From Antilocapra americana (taxonomy: Eukaryota; Chordata; Mammalia; Artiodactyla; Antilocapridae): 64,000 nucleotides of DNA. Where the stretch lies: NCBI GenBank assembly GCA_007570785.1, contig ML660201.1, positions 47,420,949-47,484,948 of the forward strand, in the 5' to 3' direction. Both the position numbers and the translations under genes were made by a program. Of this stretch, positions 24,560 through 37,545 are shown in pieces (position 1 is the stretch's first letter; every line of letters starts with the position of its first letter). The notes beneath the pieces were generated by a model. That model was given only the letters and a program-made list of their open reading frames with translations. It did no database searches and was not told the origin of the DNA.

Positions 24560-25330
24560 CCCCGCGCCCCTCCGACAGACAAATACTGAGCACCAACGAA
24601 GTGCCAGGCACTACCCTAGACCAAGAATAAAAGAGTGGGCAAAGCCCACTCCGGCTGCCCCACTGGCGGCCCTGCTCACTGCCTGGCTGCCACCCCGAAA
24701 CGCCCATTCTGTCCTCTCCGAGCCACTTGCCCTCGCGGCGCCACCGGCCTGACCCGCCCTCCCACCTGACGGCGCCCCAGCCCAGCCCACCTCCCTTCCA
24801 AGACGGTTATGTCACCTCTTCCTTCCGGGAGCAAGCGCTGGAAAGACATCAGGGCCACCGGGAGGCGGGCCCTCCTGCCGCAGGACATCCCGGATTGGCT
24901 GGCACAACACCTCACTCACTTCCGGCTGCCCTGCGAGGACCCCGAAGAGGGCTGCCCGGTCGATTGCCTAAAGGACCCCGCTTGGACCGAAAGGCTAGCT
25001 ATCGCAGTGCCTGGTGGCCGGGCCACGCGGCGGGAGGACCAGGTGATTCGTATCCGAACTCCACCCGGCGCTCCCAAATAGCCCAGACTCTGCAATGGGT
25101 TTAGGCCTAGGTACAAAGGGCCGAAACCGCAGGGCTGCAGGCCTGGAGAAATGGAAGAGCAGGGTGGGGAGGAGGGCGGTGTCTAAAACTGAGGCTGTGA
25201 GCTTGGGGGACTGGAGGGCGGGCCTTGAGGTTTTGGAGGCAGAAAGCCGAGGTGATGATCAGCTTGGGAGGACGCGGAGCGTGGCTGGCACCTCCACGAA
25301 GCGGAGAAATAGGAGCCTCTGTTGTGGAGG
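24560..25330 (+). promoter_or_regulatory. NME6: CpG island, probable NME6 promoter and non-coding first exon
   Basis: GC-rich, CpG-dense sequence about 2.2-2.9 kb upstream of the first NME6 coding exon, in the right orientation. ETS-like CTTCCGG sites occur at about 24820 and 24918. No TATA box is evident, as expected for a housekeeping gene. A 5' untranslated or short coding first exon of NME6 should lie here and splice to the acceptor at 27475. Its exact borders cannot be read. A 90-codon plus-strand frame at 24809-25081 lies inside and is probably a by-product of base composition. Confidence 0.7.
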
Positions 25331-27475
25331 CAAATGCTCAGGGAACTAGCGACTTTTATGTTGAGCAAGTTTCCCGACCTGTTCCTCTTTGTTGTAAACG
25401 AGTATCCAAGACAAGCATGACTTGGCTGGCATTAGGAAAGAAACCATGTCCTCCCCTGGATAGCCCCTAGCATTCTGGCCTTGGAATAGTTGAATCACTC
25501 ATTGACTGAGTGATTCAACAAATACGGTTAAGAACTATGTGTGTGCTAGGCAGTCTGCAGTACAGAGGATACAGTGGTGAGCAAAACAGACTTGTGCTTT
25601 CATAGAGCTGACCTTCTCGTGGGGAAGAGATAAGTGAAGAAGACGTGTAAGGAGCCATGAGAGTGGGGAAGCAAACTAAGATCTAGTGGGTGAGTAGGAG
25701 GTAACCAGAGGGAACACATCTGGACTGTGAAAACTCTGGCTGTCAGGCAGAAAAGTCTTGGACCTGCAAGGCCCATGAGGCTGGAGCAAAAGCAAGTTAA
25801 GGTGTCTGGAGTTCTAGATGAGGGATCAGATCACGCAAAGCCTAGTAGAACATGATAAGGCTTTCAGATTTTATTATAAAAGCAGGGTACACTTTGAAGG
25901 GTTAAGGAGGGAAATGAAATGATCAGATTTGCGTTTTTAGTTCAATGGCTATTGTGTGGAGAACAGATTGTAGAGAGTAGCAGGAATAGAAACTGGAAGA
26001 TCATTAAAGAGGCTGTTGCATAAGTCCAGGGAGGGTTGATGATGTTTTGGACTGGGGTGGTGGCAGCTGAGAGGAGAGAATTGGATTGGAAGGACACTGG
26101 TGAGGCAAAATTGCCAGAACTTAGTGATATCATGAATATGGAGGATGAGGAAGGTGAGGTGGCAAGGATATCTCTCCCTAAATATATGGCAAGATTCTGC
26201 TCACTTTTGGGTTACTCACCACCTGGGATGTTAGGGAAACTGGGTTGGCTGATCTTGTACTGGTTAGGCTGCAGTTAGCTTTGTGGATTGACTGGAGCAT
26301 CAGCCTGAATGCTATAGAAAGAGCATGAGAAGGAAAGACCTTGACAGTGTTTCTCTATTTGGGCCAGACCCTAGCACTGCCTTTAATGTGCCACTTTTGG
26401 GCCAAGAGAAATAACATGGTTGTCCAGACTCTGTGTGTGTGTGTTCATGGAAGCCTTCTCTATTTACTGGCAAATTTAGAAGTTCCACCCAGATAATCTT
26501 TGAGAACTAGTCCTTAGACCTGCAGAGATGATCAGTTTCATACATATAAATAGAATTTCAAAGTTGTAAGAGATCTCAAGTCTTCTTAGTGCAGTTTAAA
26601 ATACTTTTATGTTTTTTATAGCCTTTCCACAATTATTTATTGAGCTCATACACCATGATTAGACTGTAGATATACAAAGGTAAATAGAATAAGACTATAT
26701 AGGTTCATTTAGTCAATAGAATTGATTAAGCGTCTTTGTGCCAGGCAGTTTCAGCTACTTCAGATACAAAATGAGTGCAACTTGTCTTTGACCTTCGAGT
26801 TGCATGTCTGCAAGCCTTGCCATGGTGAAGGTCAGGCAAGCCTGGCATGCTGCAGTCCATGGGGTCACAAAGCGTCAGAAACTACTTAACAAGCCTTGCC
26901 ATTGAGGACAGCAAGTGTATTGAAGGGTTTGATTTGGCTGGGGTAGATCCTGACTTATCTGTAACATTAGATAAGAAACCCTATGTATCCAACAGACTTT
27001 AGCCAGGGGGTTGGGGGGTGGGTGAGAAGGGGATGGTATCCTGGCAAGATCCCAATTCTTGTCCATCCAGTCTTGCAATTCTAGAATTGATGGGAGAGCA
27101 CTGTGTGACCCTACCCTTGTGGCTAGACTCTATAGGAATGTAAATTGTAAATCCTCTGTAAAACACAAAAGATAAGAGTAGTGGCAGAGACAGGTAACGT
27201 TTAAACTTGAACTTCTCCTGAATGGGTCACTCCTTTGCAGGGTTACAGTTGCATTCACAAGACTATGTCCCCCAGTGGGCAACTTGAAGGCCCCTGTACT
27301 ATTCCTTTCCCTCAATCCCATGATCCCAATGGGCAGTTAAATACTAAGTAACTGTCATGTGCTTTATTAATGTCAGAAGTGAGAGCCCTATTTGACTTGC
27401 ATGACTGCGTGGCTCCAGAGTAAGAAGTGTGGGGACTGCAACACTGCGAGTCTCTAATCTGGCTCTCTGGTGCAG
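25331..27475 (+). other. NME6 first intron and 5' region
   Basis: Mostly unique sequence with ancient repeat scraps: a diverged ATTCAACAAATAC...GGCAGTCTGCAGTAC-type element at about 25500-25640, and a Bov-tA fragment near 26825-26890. No additional exon is recognised. Confidence 0.5.
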
Positions 27476-27482
27476 GAGGGAG

Positions 27483-30400
27483 ATGACCTCGATCTTGCGG
27501 AGCCCACAGGCTCTCCAGCTCACTCTCGCCCTAATCAAGCCTGATGCAGTTGCTCACCCCCTGATTCTGGAGGTAAGAACACGTCCTAAGCCTCTACTGT
27601 ATGCCCTGGGCATTGCTTCTGTTTCAGGTGCCACAGGGCCATTTCTGAAGACTGACAACACAGTCCTATGCTAGATGGTGTGGAGGCAAAGCTAGACATC
27701 ATGGACTCTGACCCCAGGGAGACTAAAAATCTGTTGGAGAACTGAGGCAGATATAAAATAGAAGAGGGACTTTCCTGGTAGTTCAGTGGTTTAAGAATCC
27801 GCCTTGAAATGCAGGGGACATAGGTTTGATCCCTGATTCCCTGATCAGAGAACTAAGATCCCACTAAGATTGGGGAACTAAGATGGGGCAAGTAAGCCCA
27901 CGTGCCACAACTAGTGAAGGCCACGGGCCACAACAAATGATTTGCATGAAGCAATGAAGGTCCTGCGTGCTGCAACTTAGACCCCAGGCTGTGTGCTGAG
28001 CCTAGTCACTCAGTCGTGTCCCGCTCTTTGCAACCCCATGGACTGTAACCCCACCAGACTCCTCTGTCCATGGGGATTCTCCAGACAAGAATACTGGAAT
28101 GGGTTTCTATGCCCTCATCCAGGGGATCTTCCCAACCCAGGAATGGAATCCAGGTCTCCTGCCTTGAAGGCAGATTCTTTAAACCCATGTAGCCAAAGAA
28201 AACAAATAAAATATTTTTAAAAATAATTAAAGGATCTAATACAGTGAGAAGAACAAACCTCAAGACAGTGTATGTTTACTAGTTGTCTGTTGCGTATGTG
28301 CTCAGTCATATCTGGCTCTTTGCAACTCCATGGATTTTAGCATGCCAGGCTCCTCTGTCCATGGAATTTTCCAGGCAAGAATACTGGAGTGGGTTGCTGT
28401 TTTGTCCTCCAGGGGATCTTCCTGACCCAGGGATCAAAACTTCATCTCCTGTGTCTCCTGCATTACAGGCAAATTCTGTACCACTGCGCCACCTAGGAAG
28501 CCCTAGTTCTCTATTGCTACATAACAAATTACCACACACTTAGCAGCTTAAAACAGCATTCATTACCTCACAGTTCTAGAATGTAGAGGTCCAGTAGGTT
28601 TGGCTGAGGGCTAGGTTCTCTCCTTGGGGTTTCACAAAGCTGAAGTCCAGGTATCAACTGACTGGGCCCTTATCTCAAGGGTGTGGGGAAGAATCCATTT
28701 TGAAGCTCATTCAGATCGGCAGAATTTGATTTCTTTGACTATAGGACTGAGGTCCCCATGTCCTTGCTGGCCTTCAGATGAGGACTACAATTTTTAGCAA
28801 CTACTCACATTCCTCATGACATGACTCACTCCCATCTTCAAGATAGCAACAGGGTGTCTCTTTTCTTTAAGTGTTAGGCCCTAAGGGGTCCCCGTGGTTC
28901 TTTTGGTTAGGCTGGGTCTGCTATTCACTCAAATGCTCCTTTTCACTGACTTTTATCTTTGGGGTGGCGTTTATCCAGGCTGTTCATCAGCAGATTCTGA
29001 GCAACAAGTTCCTTATTGTGCGAATGAGAGAACTTCTGTGGAGAAAGGAAGACTGCCAGAAGTTCTACCGAGAGCATGAAGGTAGGAGCCAACAGTCCTC
29101 TGAGTGGGAGGCATCTCTATCCCTAGAATGATTTTACTTGGACACTCAAGTCAGGTTCTCACTGACATCAGTTCAGTCGCTCAGTTGTGTCCAACTCTTT
29201 TTGACCCCTGGACTGCAGCATGCCAGGCTTCCCTGTACATCACCAACTCCCGGAGCTTGCTCAAATTCATGTCCATCGAGTTGGTGATGCCATCCAACCA
29301 TCTGATCCTCTGTCACCCCCTTCTGCCTTCAGTCCTGGCATCAGGGTCTTTTCCAGTGAGTCAGTTCTTCGCATCAGGTGGCCAAAGTAATGGAATTTTA
29401 GCATCAGTCCTTCCAATGAATATTCAGGACTGATTTCCTTTAGGATTGATTGGTCTGATCTCCTTGCAGTCCAAGAGACTCTCAGTCTTCTCCCAACACA
29501 ATAGTTCAAAAGCATCAGTTCTTCGGCGCTCAGCTTTGTAGTCCAACTCTCACATCCATACATGACTACTGTTCTTACCAACCGTAAAATTCAGCCAGTC
29601 TTCTAAAGAGTGGATTGATAACACAAACTTTTCATGATTATCAATGTTTTAAAAATATTTTCTAGGAGAGTCCTACTTCATGGTCCCAACAAGAAATTTA
29701 GTTTTATATCCTGATAATATCACTAGTTAACAAGTTTAATCTGTAAATTTACTGTCCAAAGGCTCATGATTTCATTTAATTTCCCAGCAACCCCATGAGG
29801 TAGATATTATGTCCCCAGCCCACAGATTAGGAAACTAAATTGGGGAAGTTATTGATTTACCTGGAACTACACAGGTGGCAAGTTGGAGAGCCTGGGTTCA
29901 GACCCAGGTAAGTCAGACTCCCTGTTCCTTTCTCTAAAACAGTGATTATTCCCTCCTCTAGGGAGGCAGGAGTATAAAAAAGTTCTCTTGGCACCGGTGT
30001 CTTAATGGAGGTCCTCTCTCCTTGCAGGGCGTTTTTTCTATCAGCGGCTGGTGGAGTTCATGGCCAGGTATTTCTCATTTTGGTTCCAACGTCTTCATCC
30101 ACTGAGACTTATTTCCCTGCCCACCTAAGTAGATTCGTAAATTTTATTTTCCACTCTAAAGTTGTAAGCAGTGTCGAGGGTCTGAAGAAACATGGGCTTG
30201 GGCTGAGACTGACCCCGTGGCCAGCTGTTCTGAGGTGCTTACTGATCAAGGGGCTGTAGAAGAGTGTTGTTGAATGCTTCCTAACAACTCTGCTGTCTCG
30301 GTGGCCTTTCTGCTTCATCAGCGGCCTTCTATCACCTCTTTGAAGCAGTAACTCAGCTAGAAAGGCGAGGAGACTCTCGGGATGTCCAGTGTGCCTTTGG

Positions 30401-31081
30401 GCCCTGCTCACAGTGTGCCCTCCTGAACCCAGAGCCAGATTTCTGACATGTGCTCCCTTGGTTCACAGTGGGCCGATCCGAGCCTACATCCTTGCCCACA
30501 AGGACGCCATCCAGCTCTGGAGGACCGTGATGGGACCCACCAGAGTGTTTCGAGCACGCCACGTGGCCCCAGATTCAATTCGCGGGAGTTTCGGCCTCAC
30601 CGACACCCGGAACACAACCCACGGCTCAGGTGAGGCTGCTTCCTGTGTCCAGAGTATTAATAAGGGAATTTGGTTCAAGGACGGTGGGCAGGCTGGATGG
30701 TGGGGTCGAAAGGCGGGTCCCCCAGTGAGCTTTCCTCCCAGTTGGCCCTTTGTGGTGACCTCGGCAGATGTGGCCCAGGACTTAGGGACTGGAGAAGCAC
30801 AGGCTCTGGTTTCTGAACCCGGTTATCACTGCCTCTTGCCTCCACCCTGCACTCCCTGTGAGAGCCCTTTCTCTTTTTCTCCTCCCCGTACAGACTCTGT
30901 GGTTTCAGCCAGTAGAGAGATTGCAGCCTTCTTCCCCGACTTCAGTGAACAGCGCTGGTACGAGGAGGAGGAGCCCCAGCTGCGCTGTGGCCCTGTGCAC
31001 TACAGCCCCGAGGGGGGCATCCACTTTGCTGCCCCAGCAGGAGGCCCAGGGCCGGCCCAACACAGGCCTGTCAGTTTGTGA
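27483..31081 (+). CDS. NME6: NME6, nucleoside diphosphate kinase 6
   Basis: Coding exons: 27483-27572, 28979-29081, 30028-30067, 30469-30629 and 30894-31081, all with GT-AG borders and matching phases; the product is 193 residues. It starts [20 protein letters not shown] and carries the NDPK active-site signature NTTHGSD, with catalytic His at about residue 129. The first coding exon is preceded by an acceptor at 27475, so an upstream 5' exon exists. NDP kinases transfer the gamma phosphate between NTPs and NDPs through a phospho-histidine. NME6 is a group II member reported to act in mitochondria with RCC1L, which is family knowledge. The C-terminus runs seven residues past the human end (QHRPVSL). 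No break is seen. Two AATAAA signals follow at 31397 and 31419. Confidence 0.95.
27768..28505. mobile_element. Cluster of SINEs in NME6 intron
   Basis: An ART2A-type element in plus orientation at 27768-27990 (GGGACTTTCCTGGTAGTTCA) is followed by reverse Bov-tA copies at 27992-28210 and 28290-28505. The last ends CGCCACCTAGGAAGCCC on plus. Confidence 0.8.
29168..29585 (-). mobile_element. BovB (RTE) LINE, 5'-truncated
   Basis: Starts on plus with CAGTTCAGTCGCTCAGTTGT and continues through the BovB 3' region. The minus frame at 29267-29581 contains [10 protein letters not shown] and the [15 protein letters not shown] segment. It lies in an NME6 intron. Confidence 0.9.
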
Positions 31082-31396
31082 AGACTGGCGGCATTGCCCA
31101 GCCTTCTGTCACAGACCTCTGGCTCAGAGCATTCTTCCAGGGCCGGGGAGGCCTGGGGCTCCTTACGCCATCTCTGCTGGCCACCGCCACCTGCCTGGGG
31201 GCCTCAGCTCCTCACTGCCGCCTCTTCTAGAATCTCACTATCTACCTCTTCTCTGGAATGTTCGTGGGTGGTTCAGAGGAATGACGGCTCCTCTTTTTTC
31301 TGAGAACTGTTCATCATTTCCAAGGAGAAGCTTGCCAGCTGACTTGCCTGAAAAATGCAGTGACTCTGTATTAGCCACGTTTGGTCTGTTTTCCTT

Positions 31397-31424
31397 AATA
31401 AAAGTCAGTATGCCACTAAATAAA
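31397..31424 (+). terminator. NME6: NME6 polyadenylation signals
   Basis: AATAAA at 31397-31402 and again at 31419-31424, about 320 nt after the stop codon, in the sense orientation. Confidence 0.8.
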
Positions 31425-31429
31425 GGCCG

Positions 31430-32079
31430 GGAGCACTACTCGAGGTGCTCTCTCTCTCTCCTTAACTGGAGTAATTAAACCTGTCCTAAGTCAAGTTTCT
31501 GGTCTATGCTAAGTGACGAGAGAATTGTGTCACAATCTCTCAGGTTCACACAGGATGCAGCTTATGTAGTGCACGAAGGCCCCTGGCATAGGCCTGCATC
31601 CTGAAAGAAGGGGCACCTTTGGTGTGAGCAAAAATATGTCTGCCCAGTAGTGGCATATTGTTATGATTCACTTTTTTTCCTGATTTGCACAGAGCTACCA
31701 AAGGTCGCCATGCCTCTGCTGTAGCTGAGGATGACAGTTACCTACTGTGATGACAAACCACCTCAAGATTTCATGGCTTAAAACAATAATGACTTGAAGT
31801 TGTTTATATGTGTGTGGATCGGCTGGGTGATTCTGCTGGGCTCACCTGGACTCAACGTGGCTGCATTCAGCAGTTGGGTCCAGCGTGGTGTTTCCTCCTG
31901 AGCTGCTGCTTTGCATGGTTATTTCAGAGTTCCAGGAGAGCAGGCTTGAGCTTATTCATGAGCTAACCGAGCTTCTGCTTCGGTCATGTTTGCTGATACC
32001 CACTGGCAAAGGTGAGTGACATGCCAAAGCCCAGAGTCCACGTGGGAAGCAACTGCACAGGGCACAGATTTAGGGAGGT
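31430..32079. repeat. Intergenic sequence with an ancient interspersed repeat
   Basis: About 31740-32000 (AAACCACCTCAAGATTTCAT, GGGTGATTCTGCTGGG) resembles the old element at 28510-28860. Nothing else is recognised between the NME6 3' end and the ZNF589 relic. Confidence 0.4.
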
Positions 32080-33010
32080 GTGAATCATGAGCGAGCATTA
32101 GCATGACAGTCTACAGACTCAAAGTGAAGCGGCTTGAATTTATATAGCAAACTTAGGAAAACAAATATTTGCACAAGCCAAGAAGACAAATAGCCAAAGA
32201 GGGAAGGCTGAAGCCTTGCCCACATACTTCTATGCGTCAGGCTCCTCTCCTGAGTGTGTCCTCTGGTGTGTGTTGAGGATTGATTGTCCTCTGACCAGGA
32301 CCCCACCCACACTTCCTGTGAACAAAAGGCTTCTCACCTGAATGTGTCCTGAGGTGTGATTTCACCCTGAAGTCTTGGCTACAGTTCCTGCACACGGAAG
32401 GTTTATGCCCTCTGAATCCTCTGGTGCTTAATGAGGGCTGACTTTTCACTAACACCTCACCCACACAGCATGCACACAGACAGCTTCTCCCTTGGGTTTG
32501 TCCTCTGATGGAGTGTGACTTGAGGCTAAAAGCACACATAAACTTTCACCTCTGAGTGTGTACTCTGGTGGTTGTAAGCGGGGACTTATCTAAAAAGCCT
32601 GGCCCACACTCTCTACGTATATAAGGCTTTCCCCCGTGTGTCCTCTGATGTCTGATGAATGTGACTTCCAATTAAAGCTTCACCCACACTCTATACACAG
32701 AAGATCTTCCCTCTCCGTGACAGCCTGCACCTGAAGAGGTTTGACTTCTGGCTAAAATCCAGTCCATATTCTCCAAACCTGACTGCTCCAGATCCTGAGA
32801 TTTCCACCCTCCCGGGAACGTTGCCTGTTTCCCCCGAGCTCACCCTCCAGGTTAGACTGAGCTGCACCTTCAACACTAGCTGCTCCCTGAGAGTTTACTG
32901 GTGGTCCCTGGGGTGGGCAAAAGAAAACCACTGAATTCCTACTCTCATTGGAACTTTCAAACAAAGGGGTAGAGACCCACACTCTCTGATGTTCTGCTTT
33001 GCCCACCACC
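32080..33010 (-). pseudogene. ZNF589: ZNF589 pseudogene, terminal zinc-finger exon relic
   Basis: The minus strand retains sequence recognisable as the last exon of the KRAB zinc-finger gene ZNF589. At 32691-32876 it reads GAVRFGEYGLDFSQKSNLFR, close to the human linker region upstream of the fingers. Below it about six C2H2 finger remnants recur at about 84-nt spacing between 32700 and 32240. The clearest is CRNCSQDFRVKSHLRTHSGEKPF, which has lost spacing before its histidines. Stops and frameshifts separate the fingers, cysteines are lost and no frame spans the exon, so it cannot encode the ancestral DNA-binding repressor. Its place between NME6 and the cathelicidins, and its minus orientation, match the human order. 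The KRAB exons were not found between here and exon 1. Confidence 0.85.
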
Positions 33011-33649
33011 ACCCCTCCCTCCAGTGTTTTTAATCAGAATGTTGTTTTTGCTGCTGCTGCTGCTCAACTGGGCAAGGATCTCCTGGTTGGTGTTATTTCC
33101 TGCACGTGAATCTGGAAATAGGATGACTGCAGAGGTCACGATGGCTGAGAATCTGCTGACTGCCAGAGGACAGCGAGGCCAAGGATGGATTTCTGGCCTT
33201 GAAACAAGAGTTTTCAGTCAAAGTAGTCACAGGAAGGGTTAGCTAGGCTTTTTCTCCTTGTCTTATAATGTCTTATAGCCCATTCATCATTCACAGCCAT
33301 TAATGTCTGTCTCTCCAAGACAAGTTTCACCAGACCTATATTCCCATTTAACCCCTTTTGACTTATTTGGAAATAATTTCAAACATACAGAAAAGTTGCA
33401 AGAATAAGGACAGTACACAGAACAACTCTGTACCCTTTACCCAAACTACCTGTTGCTAAAATTTGTATGTTATGTGTTCATCATGTATATGTACATGCAT
33501 TGTTTTCCTTGAATCAATGCATACATCAATGCTCTTTACCTATAAATACTTCAGTATGTCTGACAAAAATAGGGCTATTCTTTTTCATAATCACAATACA
33601 GTTACCAGCTCCGGTAAATTTAACATTTATATAATACTTTAACGACTAT

Positions 33650-33940
33650 CAGGGCTTACCTGGTAGCGCAGTTAGTAAAGAATCCACCTGCAATGCAGGA
33701 GATTCCTAGGTCAGGAAGATCCCCTGGAGAAGGGATAGGCTACCCACTTCGGTATTCTCGGGCTTCCCTTGTGGCCCAGCTGGTAAAGAATCCACCTGCA
33801 ATATGGGAGACCTGGGTTTGATGCCTGAGTTGGGACGATCCCCTGAAGAAGGGAAAGGCTACCCACTCCAGGATTCTGGCCTGAAGAATTCCAAGGACTG
33901 TATAGTCCATGCGGTCACAAAGAGTCAGACACGACTGAGC
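33650..33940 (+). mobile_element. Tandem Bov-tA SINE
   Basis: Two head segments (GGGCTTACCTGGTAGCGCAG and GGGCTTCCCTTGTGGCCCAG) in one element, ending GAGTCAGACACGACTGAGCA. It is inserted in an old L1-like repeat. Confidence 0.85.
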
Positions 33941-34211
33941 AACTTTCACCTAACTATGGTATGCCAATTTTGTCAACTGATCCAGTAATGTCCTTAATAG
34001 CATTTTCCCTACAGTACAGGATGATCTACAATCATATTATAATGACTTATGTTTCCTTAGTTTCTGTTAGTGTCTCTTTCTTGAGATTGGCATTTCTGAA
34101 GAACAGAGTTCTTTTTTCAGAGAATTTTTCTCATGTTTAGAATATGTATAGAATGTTCCTGACATTTCCCTATGATTAGATTCCGATTATACAGCACAGT
34201 CCATTTATTTT

Positions 34212-34530
34212 AAAGATTAATTTATTTTACTTTTAGACCATGGTGGGTCTTTGTTGCTGCACACGAGCTTTCTCTAGTGGTCGCAAGCAGGGACTCTTCC
34301 TTGCAGTGTGGTGGGCTTCTCTTGTCACAGAGCATGGCCTCTAGACATGCAGGCTTCAGTAGTTGCAGTGCGTGGGCTCGACAGTTGCAGCTTGCGGGCT
34401 CTAGAACACAGGCTCAGTAGGTGTGACATACAGGCTTAGCTGCTCCGCAACATGTGGGATCTTCCTGGACCCGGGATTGAACCAGTGTCCCTTGCATTAC
34501 AAGGCAGATTCTTAATCACTGACCACCCTT
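34212..34530 (-). mobile_element. tRNA-derived ruminant SINE (ART2A type)
   Basis: Reverse-oriented. T/A-rich tail at 34212-34235, body GGTGGGTCTTTGTTGCTGCA, decayed head near 34520. Confidence 0.8.
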
Positions 34531-35187
34531 TAGTCGATTTCTACTTATTACATCTTTTGTTTGAATCAAGCCAAAAAAAAAAACCCACAGTAGAACCTAT
34601 TATTCTATATATTATCCCAATAAGGAAACTTCCAAGTAAACATCAGAGGCATCGTTGGCTTTGTAAGAATCTGCACTTATACTAAAATTATCTTCTAGGC
34701 CATAACCAGTTACACTGACACATAAGCTACAACGGTTTGTTTCCAAGAGAGAACAATCTTCATGACCATCATGGGAACGTTCTTTGTGACTTTTTCTATG
34801 AAAAGAAAGAGTGGATTGACATAGGAGTCACTCAGTCTGGATGTCTCTAATACAGAAGACAGTGGAGAATAGTGGCTAATCGAGCACATGTGATACCTCA
34901 TTTGAATTTCCCCGTTCATTATCTGTCCAACCTCACTGACTCTCTTAGGACAGAATGAAAGATGGCTAAGACATGTTGCTCTAGAGGGTCTACTGAGCCA
35001 AGTCAAGTCAGGACTCGCACTGATGCGGAGGAAGTACTCTCTGGAGCCATGAGAGTTCTTTTCTGGGATCATGAATAGAATGGGATGGCAACAGGTGACT
35101 AACGCTAATTCCAATCTCTTCCTTCTTTATTGCACATTTCTAAGAAATAGAACTGTTCACTTTATTAAAGAATGTATATGCATTCAA

Positions 35188-35505
35188 GACTTCCCTGGTG
35201 GTCCAGTGGTAAAGAATCCACTTGGCAATGCAGGGGACATGGGTCTGATCCTTGGTGGGAAGATTCCACATGCTGTGAGGCAACTAAGCCCACCGCCACA
35301 ACCGCTGAGCCCGTGCTCTAGAGCCTGGGAGCCACAATTACCGGAGCCCTAACCCTACCTCGTGTGCCTGTGCTCCACAATAAGAGAAACCACCTCGATG
35401 AGAAGTCCGTGCACCGCAACGAGAGAGTAGCCCCCGCTCACTGCGACTAGAGAAAGCCCACACAGCAATGAAGACCCAGTGCAATCAAAAATAAACAAAT
35501 ATATA
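35188..35505 (+). mobile_element. tRNA-derived ruminant SINE (ART2A type)
   Basis: Starts GACTTCCCTGGTGGTCCAGT and ends CAGTGCAATCAAAAATAAAC with a TA-rich tail. Confidence 0.85.
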
Positions 35506-36209
35506 TATATCCATAATGTTCAGAGTAAAAGCCAAGCCCTGAGAGCAGCCCACTAGGTTCTACGTTCTTTCATAACCAATTGGCTTTCTGACTCCATCTG
35601 CACTCTACCATTTGTTCACTCCAGTCTGAGCTACACTGACCTCTGTCCTGCTGCTGGGCACTGACTGGTTCCTATGTCTGGAACACCCTTCTCCCAGATA
35701 TACTACTGGTATATCCTAAGAACACAGAACTTAACATTTAATAGTTAATAAATACTTTTGAATGAACGAGTGATAGAAGCAGAGTTAATTAAGAAAGAAC
35801 TTGAAAGGTTAGACAGAAGACAGACATGTTCTGTTCTCAACAATGTTAGAATCCAAGGCTCCTTTGTGTTTTGTAACATCTCATTTACTGTCTTGATATG
35901 AGATTCATATTGAATAAAATGTCCCCAAACACAGAATTTAAAAAATAGTACCCTAACCAAAATATAAAAGAGAAATAAAAGTAATTCACAACAAAATACT
36001 ATGTTTTTCAATATGAATTTCTTGGAAGGACTACAGTAGGAGACACAGTGAAATAATAGGATGCTTATAGCTATAGGCAGGTCACAGTTACAAATGGAGA
36101 CAGACATGGACGTGCCTATTGATGACATGTACATTTTACTGACGACAGACACAGGTGCGCTGTATGGGTGATAAACACTACAACCAGCAATGCCACTGGT
36201 GATATGTTT

Positions 36210-36335
36210 TCTTTTTTTTTTTTTCCAGCTATGCCAAGCAGTGTGTAGGATCTTAGTTCCCAACCAGGGACTGAGGAAGGGCCAGGGGCGGTAAAAACGC
36301 TGAGCCCTAAGCACCAGACCACCAGGGAATTGCTA
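36210..36335 (-). mobile_element. Short reverse SINE fragment
   Basis: Poly-T run at 36210-36224, then CCAGCTATGCCAAGCAGTGT, ending in ACCACCAGGGAATTG. Confidence 0.75.
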
Positions 36336-37325
36336 TGCTTTTCATATTGATGAATACTTCGTGATAAAGTTCAAACTATTTTCCCCTTGATTTACAATTT
36401 ACTATGAGAAAACTACTTTACAATATTATCTAAAGTAGATTTATATTCTAGATTCAGAGCATTAGAAATAGATCCATGGCCTCGAGAGAAAAAAATACAA
36501 GAGGGGTGATGAATTGATATAGGCTTAAGAAACATCTTTTTAAAAAGGAATATGTGGATCTTGTCTAGATCCTGATTCAAATTTGCAAAGACTTTGAGAT
36601 GATCAGGTAAATTTGAACACTGACCAAGTATTTGAAAACACTAAGGCACTACTGATAATGTGGTTACATATTTTTTTTAAAGTCCTTATTTGTTAGTTAC
36701 ATTGTGATATATTTAGGAGTGATGTGTCACATTATTTGGGGATTTGTTTTAAATAATTCAGCAATAAAAGAAAAAAAGATACACAGAGAAAAGGAAGGAT
36801 AAATCAAGTGTAGCAACAGTATAAATCCTGAAATGGATCCAATATGATTCAAAGTTTCCATGTAAAGATTAATTTATTAATAACGAGATAATATACTTCT
36901 CAGAATCAACGAAATGCATAAGCATAGCAACAGAGAAGAAGACAACCAGGTGAAATAAGATAAAAACAAGACCAAATTACACTGGCTAGCTGAATGCAAA
37001 TTTAAATAGGTGAGTCTTCACTGAAACAGATGGAGAAACTAGGTGAGAAGCCAAATGGAGTGAAGTGGAGCCAATTTAAACTCACGAAAGCAGTTCAAAA
37101 CAGATACAAGAAGAAAAGAATAGAACAAATCAGAACTATTTAATTCATAGCTATGCCAAATAAACTTTAAAAAAGCTTCTGACAGAAACTGATGAGCAGC
37201 TCTGAAAATAGCAGTCTAAAGAACTCAGGAATATCCAGAATAATTTTGTATCTACCAATGGAGACAAATAATTGGTTTCAAGTTTTCAGTAAATGAACAA
37301 AAATATAACTTATGATATCAAATAA
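36336..37325. other. AT-rich region inside the decayed ZNF589 locus, nothing recognised
   Basis: No exon, repeat family or RNA gene is recognised by eye. It presumably represents former ZNF589 intron. Confidence 0.35.
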
Positions 37326-37545
37326 GTGTTGTTGTTTAGTCACTAAGTGGTGTCCAACTCTTTTGTGACCCCATAGACTGTAGAATGTGGTGACTTCCCT
37401 GGTGGTCCAGTGGTTAAGAATTCACCTTGCAATGCAAGGGACTCAGGTTCAATCCCAGGTTAGGGAACTACGATCTCACCTGGTGTGGAGCAACTAAGCC
37501 TTCATGCCACAACAAAAACCCAGCACAGCCAAAGTAGAATAATGA
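37326..37545. mobile_element. SINE pair: Bov-tA piece and ART2A-type element
   Basis: A short reversed Bov-tA piece (GTTGTTTAGTCACTAAGTGG) is joined to a plus ART2A-type copy (GACTTCCCTGGTGGTCCAGT ... CACAGCCAAAGTAGAATAAT). Confidence 0.75.

Noticed and set aside
30389..31081. A single 230-codon plus-strand open frame
   Set aside because: It reads through an intron. NME6 homology stops at 30629 and resumes at 30894 with perfect GT-AG borders, so these are two exons.
32237..32539. A functional C2H2 zinc-finger protein
   Set aside because: Fingers are frameshifted between repeats and lack Cys/His pairs at correct spacing; it is a ZNF589 relic.
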